The notes under the pieces were generated by a model. That model did not search any database. It worked only from the letters and a program-made list of their open reading frames with translations, and was not told the DNA's origin. 5,784 bases of DNA from Bacteroidota bacterium (GTDB lineage Bacteria; Bacteroidota; Bacteroidia; AKYH767-A; JABDAW01): positions 1 through 5,784 of the forward strand of contig JAHEYM010000280.1 in NCBI GenBank assembly GCA_023251595.1, in the 5' to 3' direction. The translations under genes were made by a program, and so were the position numbers. Below, one piece after another: positions 1 through 5,784 of this stretch (positions within the stretch are counted from its first letter, which is position 1; each line of letters starts with the position of its first letter).

Positions 1-567
1 GTGTCGTCCATTATTTTCAGGCGGGGGTACAAATTCGCAATCATTCTTATATTCCCGTGTTATCGTATCAATCTGTGCAAGTATCACCCGTGCTGAATAA
101 ACCGCTTGCCCGTATTTAGTCGGACACATTTCAGCGATTGTTTCGAGCTTTATAATTTCATCTGTGCTAAGGTGGCTATACAATGTTTTCAGATTCATAG
201 TCTGATTCACTTCTTTAATATATGTCTCGCCAGTATCTGATGGCGCTATGAAATCGTTAATCGTATAAAGAAAATATGCAGTAGGAAGGTCTTTTGTGGT
301 GGCAGATATTTTTCCGATAGTATCTAATAAACCAAACGATGCATTCATCACAGAATCGGCGAAATATTTTAAATTTGTGTCAGCATAAAGCGATGTATCT
401 GAAATAATCGTCTTTGCGACAGATACTTTAGTAATACGCTTTTGCAGTGCACTCGTTCCCGACCAATCAATTGAGTCGTGAATAATTTTTCGTAATTCAC
501 TCAATGGTGGCTTAAGAGATGCACAGATACTCATACCGACCGACCATGATGAACAAACACTCAGCGG
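1..567 (-). other. Helical C-terminal region preceding a probable T9SS sorting domain (sorting domain not in window)
   Basis: Residues about 1740-1928 change character from beta to mostly helical: LSELRKIIHD (1761-1770), LQKRITKVSVAKTII (1780-1794) and LSTDEIIKLETIAEMCP (1872-1888). The last is followed by TKYGQAVYSARVILAQ (1889-1904). The E-x-CP-x2-YG-x-AVY-x-AR motif recurs, from memory of the family, near the end of large Bacteroidota beta-helix proteins just before the type A sorting domain. The sequence then runs into a Pro-rich linker (VPPPENNG, 1919-1926), a typical place for a C-terminal sorting domain to start. The sorting domain and the stop codon lie to the left of base 1 and are not seen. 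Confidence 0.6.
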
Positions 568-3500
568 TAGATTAGTTAAAGGTGTAGTATCTGGATGTGC
601 GATATATGGTATGGGTTGTTGATATGAGGAATCCGGCATCACCCACATAGGATTATGAGATTGGTCTGTAAACCAAGTAAATGTATGCCCATCAATAAAA
701 TTATTGGTATCTAAATCCCATGTATTTTCAGAAGGATGCCCAACATTTCCCTGCGTGCTGAGAGAATTAGGATAACCTCCTGCCATTACTAAGCCCCTGA
801 AGTGGGGGCCTAACATTGAATTGCCAAGAAACTGTGAACTCGGATTATTTCCCATCCATAAAAATCCTTCACCAATGTCAGTGGTGTGGTTACAAATCAT
901 ACTGGCGGAACCGCTATTATCACTCCGAATACCATCGATCCACCAATTTGAGTTGCCGGAACTTTTTACATTATTAAACCGAATATCTGCCCCGAAACAA
1001 TTCTCTATATGAATTCCGAAACAATACCAGGAAGCGCTTGCGGTCTGTTTCAACGAAACTGAATTTTCAAAGATGTTTGGTTTATAAAGATTAATTCCAT
1101 AAATTCCGTACCGTGCTTCTGATACCGTATCACTAAATATATATACAGGTGCATAAGCAGGCGTTACGGGTTCTGAAACCACAATCCCCTCGGTCATATC
1201 GGGGCCAGCTGAAGTAGTATGAATACGGTTATAATAAATACTGTCTGTACAATAAGGATTTTGATAGTTCCATATTCCTCTTTTAACATCAGTAATGGAA
1301 TCGTGAGAAATTTTAATATGACAAGCTTTATTTTCGTCAACTCTGATTCCATGTCGTACACCATTCGAGATAGTATCATGATCAATTTCAATGGATTTGT
1401 TAAAATGGTCTTTTATCCAAATTCCTTCGTGAAATCTATTAAATCGATTATCCGAAATTTTTATATGCATGCCACCTGTGGCAAAAACATCTGTCGCATT
1501 GTTTTCGAACTTATTTTTCGCTGTTACCAAAAGGTGCAAATTCTGCATTGTATCCTGATTTGAACCGTAAGCTTCGATTCCATATCCGTTGGGGTATGTG
1601 ATTGGATCAGTCCACCACCATGGGCATAACCAGGTAAACTCATTCCAGTATATATGTATGCTTGAATAAACCGAATGAATTCCTGCCCACTCTACTTGAG
1701 AAAAAGTATTTCTTGTTCCTGCTCCCATATTGCTGTCACCAATGTTGATTGAGTCAACATTGAAAATGTCGAAACAATATTGAGTCATCAGACCTGCGCC
1801 GGGTGGAGTTAAGAAGGTATCGCATTTAAAGACACATCCGGTTACATCGCCGGGATATTGATTATGAGCATAATTTCGTACAACAACATCTCTTTGATTT
1901 CTTTTGAAATACGAATCTTTAAAAACATAATTACCTCCATTGGCTGCGTAAACAGCAGTGTCCGCATCTTCAATAATAGAATAATTAATAATTTCCAGTT
2001 TGCTATAATTTTGGCTTATATCAATTCTGTCCCACCGATAATTACAACCCGCAAATAGGTGCGATCTGTTTATTGTAAGTTTTGTATTTGGTTGAACAAT
2101 AATTTTCGCATTCGGGCCAAGCATGGTGCTATCGCAATTCAAAATCGTCAGATTTGTGTCGATTGTAAAGAACCCGTTTATCTCAATCGGATGTGTGATG
2201 ACATAAGAAGTCAGAGCAGTATCGTAATACATATTAAGTCCGGTGGGTGGATTTGCCACGAGATCAGTAACGCTTCGGTCAATAATATTTACACCAAGAC
2301 TATGAAGCGTATCGCAACAAAAATATATTTCGAGCGTGTCGGTCGAAGAGCATCCGTTCGTGTCTGTAACTGTCGCAATAATATTTCCGCCTAATTGAGC
2401 AGCATTTCCCCATGATGTGGCGGTATATGTTCCAATGCCACTATTACCTGAAATTCCGTTCGTAGTTGACCATGTATATACATAAGACGAATCAATATAT
2501 GTAGAATAGTGAATATTTCCGGTATTACAGGTACTGATAGCTCCTGAGATGGAAGGAATAGTCGGTGAAGGTCGCACCAATACATCAACCGACATCGCCG
2601 AAACGCAACCGTTAGAATCTATAACATATATATAATATGTTCCCGCAATCAGACCGGAAGCGACGGAATCATTCCCGCCTATCGGCGACCATTGAGAGGT
2701 GTACCAATAGTAAGTAAAAGGTGATATTCCTCCTGAAATATGTGCCGTTGCCGTGCCATCATTTCCCGATCCTGTACAGCTTATGAATGTATTGGAAACA
2801 GATAAAGTAAGTGATGGAGGTTCTGAAATAATTACCGTGTCATACGCCATACATCCGTTTGCATCGGTGCAAGTAGCTATATATGTACCTGCAAATAAAC
2901 CTGATGCAGTTAATCCGGTTTGCGAAGGATTACAATCCCATGAAATGTAAAATGGGGCGGTTCCACCCGCAATACTAACCGTTGCTGACCCTGTATTTTG
3001 ACCACCACATAATATATTTGTTTGAGAAGTTAAACTTTCAGTCAGTAAAGGCGGTTGGGTGATTGTAATACTGGCTGTGAATGTAGCTCCGCTCGGAGTA
3101 TCTGTAATTATTACTGTATATATACCTGCGGGAAGATTTATTATCGTAGCTGTTGTTTCTCCATTCGACCAGCTGTAAGTGAAAGGCCCGCTTGCCCCGC
3201 ATGGAGTAGTTACAATCTTACCATTACTGTCTCCATAGCACCGAACATTTGACACAGTAAAACCAGCGAATAGGGAAGCGCAAGCTGTTACTGTGATTTG
3301 ATTAAATGAAGGATGAACCGTAAAAACTTCTCCACAATATGAAACTCCCGATACAGTAGCATAAAGCGAATCTCCCGTGTAAAGGCAAGAACTCAATAAG
3401 CTGAATGTAAGAGCGAAATTCTGATTGATACCAAGCCCGCCTGTATCAATTGGTGCGCAAGTGGAGTCAATGTTCCAGTGCAGATGTGTCGGGTAGATTG

Positions 3501-5784
3501 TCGGGCCAACTGCGGGAGAATAAACCGTATTAACAGGAAATTCAAGCGTGTCGTGATCAGTAAAGAAAGTCAGCCCGGGTGGCAAGTCCACATCAACTGC
3601 GAAATCATAAACCCTTCCAAGCTGTGTTGAAAGAACATTTATTTTATAATGCAGAGTATCGCAACTTGTCGCAGAAGACGATTCATCATCTGTTACCTGA
3701 ATAGCAGAACTGTCGGGAAGGAAATAAAATATTTCCTTCTGAACATCGCATAATAGATTTGTATCGTTGATTGAGATCGGGTAACCGGAACAATTCCACC
3801 CATAAAATAAAATAATACTGTCTAACTGATTAGCTACTCCGCAACTATAATGACAACAAACACGAAAATCTGCCGTATCATTATGTATCAGAGTGTTTTT
3901 AAGTTCAATGATATTGTTAGAATTTATCGTCAACAAAGTGTTCGAGGGTAAAATAACAGCAGTATTAAGTGCGACGTGTCCCGAGGGAGAAGAGATGTAC
4001 GCCCATAAATTATCTGTTGGCTCGTGGTCGGTGGAATTGTTGTCAAGTCGGAATTGAAAACACAGATCCGAATTTGTACCGATTTGTTGTTGTACCCCGG
4101 ATTGCTGATAAATGCTTAAAACAGGATGTGGAAATGTTAATGTATCATGGGCGATTGTATCTTGAAAAACCGTGCCTGAGGGAATAAAATTATAAGGGGA
4201 ATCATTAAATGCTATTGCAGGCATTTTTCTAAACAGAGGAACTATGTCTGAATCGGATGCACATATTGGGCTTAAATAAATATATAACCAGTAATATAAT
4301 TTTTCATCTTGCGAAGGAAGATCAATCGTGCCGATATAATTTCCGAATGAAGATGGTAAGGGTTCAGGCAAAAGTGTATGATGAGCGCATTGTCGGTAAA
4401 TCATTATCCAGTTTCCCATATTGCTGTCATAATAACTGCTATCCGGTTGAATAGAATAATTGACATAATGGTTCACACTTGCGTATGGTAATGTGTAAAA
4501 TTTATAATCTAATTTTGAATTGGCACTGTCAATATTATATCCGTTAGGCAAAATAAATTTAATCGTGTCCGGAACAATCGGTTGCCGATATTCATAAGGG
4601 AAAACATTCAAATGATTTTCACCCCCGATGAAAGTTGTTACAGAGCAAATTGCTTTTTTGTTACATTGGTCATGATCAACATCTTCATTATTAAATCCAC
4701 TATTATTATTAATCTGAACGGGATACTGATAAGCAATACCTCCATACTTTTCGCACCAGAATAAATTTGTTGAATCTACTTCGGTTGAAAGAACAGATGT
4801 TGCGGGCTGGTAAAAAATATCAGGATCGTGCTGTAAACTATCACGAATTCCCGTCATATATATTAAATTAGTTATATCAATTTCTTCCGGGTTTTCAGGA
4901 AAACCCGGAATGTTCTGTTCGATTTTATAGGTAGTGATTATTGTGAAATGATCTCCGACTGCATATATATAGTTACTATCGATCCCATATTGTTGAAGAA
5001 TACCGAGACTTAAATCATATAAATATTTATCACCAAATAAAGTAGTATCGTGTTGAACTATTGCGTTAAGCGTATCTCTTAGAAATAAAAGATGATTTGT
5101 AGAATCCTCAATTTTAACTGAAACATCAATAATTCTGAACCGCTCAGAATGACTTAATTTCAAGTGCAGATAAGCATGATTGAGTGGAAACAGAGAATCA
5201 ACATGTGCTAACGTTGCCCCTGTAACACTGTCCATTACAATTCCATCAACAATATCTGCCGTGAGTCTTCCGACCAAAGTATCGCCGACCATAAATCTTT
5301 TATCGGAAATCAAAGTGCTGTCTGCTTCACATTGGCAAGCATCAGCTATTCCGTTGTTGTTGTTATCTCTTAAACCTCGCGTGATACGTTTAAGTTTATA
5401 ATCCTTAGCGATAAATCCTGGCATATTACATCCGGGGCAATGCACCGCAATTTTTCCCGTGTCCATAGCCAAAAGTATCTCGCAGGTAGCACAATTTGTA
5501 TCATTGGCAAGAAATGTTTTAATTTTATATTCACTGTAAGGTTCTCGTGCCTGACAATAAGAATATAGCTGATAATTAATATTTGAACCGATCAGGAAAC
5601 TGTCCAGTGATGCTAAAGTGGGAAATGAATCTAAATAAAAATAAGCATCTACTTGGTCATGGTAATGACCACTTGCGTGAAATGCTATATCATTAACCTC
5701 TATATCAACAACGCTATCAGGCAACATTGTTGAACTCCCGGAAGAAATAAAAAGCGTACTGTCTTTATATCTTAATCCTAAATC
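1..5784 (-). CDS. Giant modular Bacteroidota surface/secreted protein (SprB repeats, PKD-like module, beta-helix), partial at both ends
   Basis: The minus-strand frame whose codons begin at positions divisible by three is open for all 1928 codons, with no in-frame TAA, TAG or TGA. The translation reads as a coherent extracellular protein: rich in Asp, Thr, Ser, Asn and Tyr, poor in long hydrophobic runs, with many scattered cysteines. Domain order is beta-rich stalk (1 to about 835), three SprB-like repeats (842-1074), a PKD-like module (1075-1157), a parallel beta-helix (about 1158-1690) and a helical C-terminal region (about 1740-1928). The start is upstream of the window: the first in-frame Met (residue 20) has similar protein-like sequence before it and no signal peptide after it. 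The stop is also outside. Proteins with this layout in Bacteroidota are usually exported by T9SS and act as adhesins or surface structures; that is inference here, because neither the signal peptide nor the sorting domain is visible. No catalytic motif was recognised. Confidence 0.93.
715..2313 (-). other. Right-handed parallel beta-helix domain
   Basis: Residues about 1158-1690 have the repeating short strand, Asn/Asp turn, short strand pattern of PbH1 repeats. An N-terminal cap region gives AKIIVQPNTKLTI (1226-1238). Then comes AGCNYRWDRIDI (1245-1256), which corresponds to the 'C..MW.GI.V' motif of Bacteroidota beta-helix proteins, followed by SIIEDADTAVYAANGG (1269-1284). The clearest rungs are at 1440-1505: IKIS at 1441, IEID at 1465 and IKIS at 1490, with matching GIW, GIR, GIW at 1454, 1479 and 1503. 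That gives a period of 24-25 residues. Such helices occur in adhesins and polysaccharide-binding or lyase proteins. I see no recognisable lyase active site, so adhesion or ligand binding is the more cautious inference. Confidence 0.82.
2314..2562 (-). other. PKD-like / Ig-like module
   Basis: Residues 1075-1157 begin with PTIPSISGAISTC (1075-1086 region) and continue with YVYTWSTTNGISG (1101-1113), a TWGN-type turn (ATSWGNA) and GGNIIATVTDTNGCSS (1132-1147). The pattern of 'Y.W....G' followed by 'G.I.V.V.D..GC' is that of PKD-like modules which interpret as 'transcendental' beta-sandwiches in Bacteroidota surface proteins. It shares the TDTNGC ending with the SprB repeats but has a different front half. 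It ends at the double cysteine FCCD (1155-1158), where the beta-helix begins. Confidence 0.7.
2563..2799 (-). repeat. SprB-like repeat 3
   Basis: Residues 996-1074 are the third copy: FISCTGSGNDGTATAHISGG (1000-1019), SPFTYYWY (1021-1028), LIAGTYYIYVIDSNGC (1045-1060) and a final strand ending near RPSP (1071-1074). The loop between the W-containing strand and the LIAGTY strand is longer than in repeat 1 (SQWSPIGGNDSVAS, 1030-1043), a normal type of variation in this family. Confidence 0.85.
2803..3033 (-). repeat. SprB-like repeat 2
   Basis: Residues 918-994 form the second tandem copy. Key elements are ILCGGQNTGSATVSIAGG (924-941) with the conserved Cys and the Gly pair, APFYISWDC (943-951), LFAGTYIATCTDANGC (963-978) and the closing IISEPP (985-990). 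This copy carries the full TDxNGC signature. At the DNA level it differs from its neighbours even at synonymous positions in this signature, so it is not a recent duplication. Confidence 0.88.
3037..3261 (-). repeat. SprB-like repeat 1
   Basis: Residues 842-916 match the SprB repeat pattern: a first strand and cysteine (NVRCYGDSNGKI, 846-857), then GPFTYSWSNGE (866-876), the conserved LPAGIYTVIITD (885-896), and a closing strand ending in ITQPP (908-912). SprB repeats are named after the gliding adhesin SprB of Flavobacterium johnsoniae and are common in T9SS-exported proteins. This copy has PSGATF where the others have NGC after the 'TD' strand, so it lacks the usual second cysteine there. 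Confidence 0.85.
3280..3687 (-). other. Beta-sandwich (DUF11-like) module preceding the SprB repeats
   Basis: Residues about 700-835 look like one complete beta-sandwich of roughly 130 residues. It opens with CDTLHYKINVLS (708-719) and continues with a strand pair around VYDFAVDVDLPPGLTF (726-741). This is the pattern seen in DUF11-like modules, where a conserved strand is followed by 'LPPGxxF'. It ends in repeated Tyr/Val/Thr strands with cysteines at 776, 800, 817 and 835. It directly abuts the first SprB repeat. Assignment to a precise family needs a profile search, but the fold type is reasonably clear from the alternating pattern. Confidence 0.5.
4885..4910. repeat. Perfect 12-bp inverted repeat with 2-nt spacer inside the coding region
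   Basis: The arms ttccgggttttc (4885-4896) and gaaaacccggaa (4899-4910) are exact reverse complements with only AG between them. The pairing stops at both outer ends (C4884 against T4911). In the minus-strand frame it encodes PGFPENPEE (293-301). There is no T-tract beside it on either strand, so it does not look like an intrinsic terminator. Confidence 0.9.
5329..5493 (-). other. Cysteine cluster (CXXC-x14-CXXC, then CxC) with an Asn-rich acidic loop
   Basis: Residues 98-101 are CATC and 116-119 are CPGC, two CXXC knuckles separated by 14 residues. A CQC triplet follows at 150-152. Between them, residues 140-148 read DNNNNGIAD, which resembles the calcium-binding loops of thrombospondin type 3 or dockerin-like repeats (Asp/Asn at alternate positions, a central Gly, a hydrophobic residue, then a final Asp). 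Two CXXC pairs can form a zinc ribbon, but in an exported protein disulfide pairing is at least as likely. The acidic loop by itself is a common turn in Bacteroidota stalk proteins. Confidence 0.45.

Larger units (their letters stand above)
3715..5784 (-). other. N-terminal part of the visible protein: divergent beta-rich stalk modules
   Basis: Residues 1-690 show no long helix or membrane segment. They consist of alternating short hydrophobic strands and polar Asp/Asn/Ser/Thr turns, as in stacked beta-sandwich (DUF11-like or CARDB-like) stalks. Landmarks are an Asn-rich acidic loop at 140-148, GDTLVGRL at 167-174, FPYEYRQPI at 395-403 followed by a strand ending in LPNGYN at 412-417, and LWAYISSPSG at 593-602. 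The last looks like the conserved core strand of a sandwich module covering about 549-680. Cysteines cluster at 643, 644, 648, 664 and 679, so disulfides are plausible in a secreted protein. Module boundaries are approximate and I cannot assign named families to most of this stretch. A stalk or spacer role that holds the later domains away from the cell is inferred. Confidence 0.6.

Noticed and set aside
793..809. GC-rich 5-bp stem GCCCC / GGGGC with a 7-nt loop, resembling a terminator stem
   Set aside because: The stem is only 5 bp, there is no T-tract, and the coding frame continues through it for more than 260 further codons.
1194..1391. Minus-strand short frame with hydrophobic Leu/Ile-rich translation, like a small membrane protein
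   Set aside because: It is in a different frame from the long coding frame and overlaps it fully; the hydrophobicity arises from reading AT-rich codons out of frame.
1219..1563. Plus-strand 114-codon open frame
   Set aside because: It lies antisense to the beta-helix coding region, has a low-complexity Ile/Phe/Asn-rich translation typical of the reverse of AT-rich coding DNA, and matches no recognisable family.
2059..2394. Plus-strand 111-codon open frame with several cysteines
   Set aside because: It is antisense to the start of the beta-helix and the end of the PKD-like module. Its Cys and Arg content comes from the complement of Thr, Ala and Asp codons; no family or ribosome binding site was recognised.
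5654..5671. 7-bp inverted repeat tggtcat / atgacca with a 4-nt loop
   Set aside because: Short enough to occur by chance in a window of this size and lies within coding sequence with no T-tract.
5725..5727. Met20 of the long frame as a possible true start
   Set aside because: The 19 codons before it are open and protein-like in the same style, and no signal peptide follows it, as an exported protein would require.
1..5784. Multi-gene defence system, CRISPR array, mobile element or RNA gene
   Set aside because: The single long frame leaves no intergenic space; no direct-repeat array, transposase motif, tRNA or rRNA signature was seen on either strand.

Overview
The whole window is the inside of one giant gene on the minus strand. 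Reading the reverse complement from base 5784 down to base 1 gives 1928 consecutive sense codons with no stop. Both the start and the stop lie outside the window, so a finder that needs a start and a stop inside the window sees only short antisense or out-of-frame shadows. The domain mix (SprB-type repeats, a PKD-like module, a right-handed parallel beta-helix and a characteristic helical tail) points to a very large secreted or cell-surface protein of Bacteroidota. This fits export by the type IX secretion system (T9SS), although the sorting domain itself is not in view. The DNA is moderately AT-rich and uses the standard code in the readable part.

Layout in the direction of translation, residues numbered from the right-hand window edge. 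Residues 1 to about 690 (bases 5784-3715) are divergent beta-rich stalk modules with scattered cysteines, including a CXXC/CXXC pair and an Asn-rich acidic loop near the start. Residues about 700-835 are a further beta-sandwich module. Residues 842-1074 are three tandem SprB-like repeats, and 1075-1157 are a PKD-like/Ig-like module. Residues about 1158-1690 form a parallel beta-helix with rungs of about 24-25 residues. Residues about 1740-1928 are a mostly helical region ending in a Pro-rich linker, a place where T9SS sorting domains usually begin.

There is no intergenic DNA, so no promoter, terminator, RNA gene, CRISPR array or mobile element was found. The one DNA-level oddity is a perfect 12-bp inverted repeat with a 2-nt spacer inside the gene (4885-4910). 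I see no multi-gene system. The interest lies in this modular giant protein, whose ligand or role cannot be read from sequence alone.
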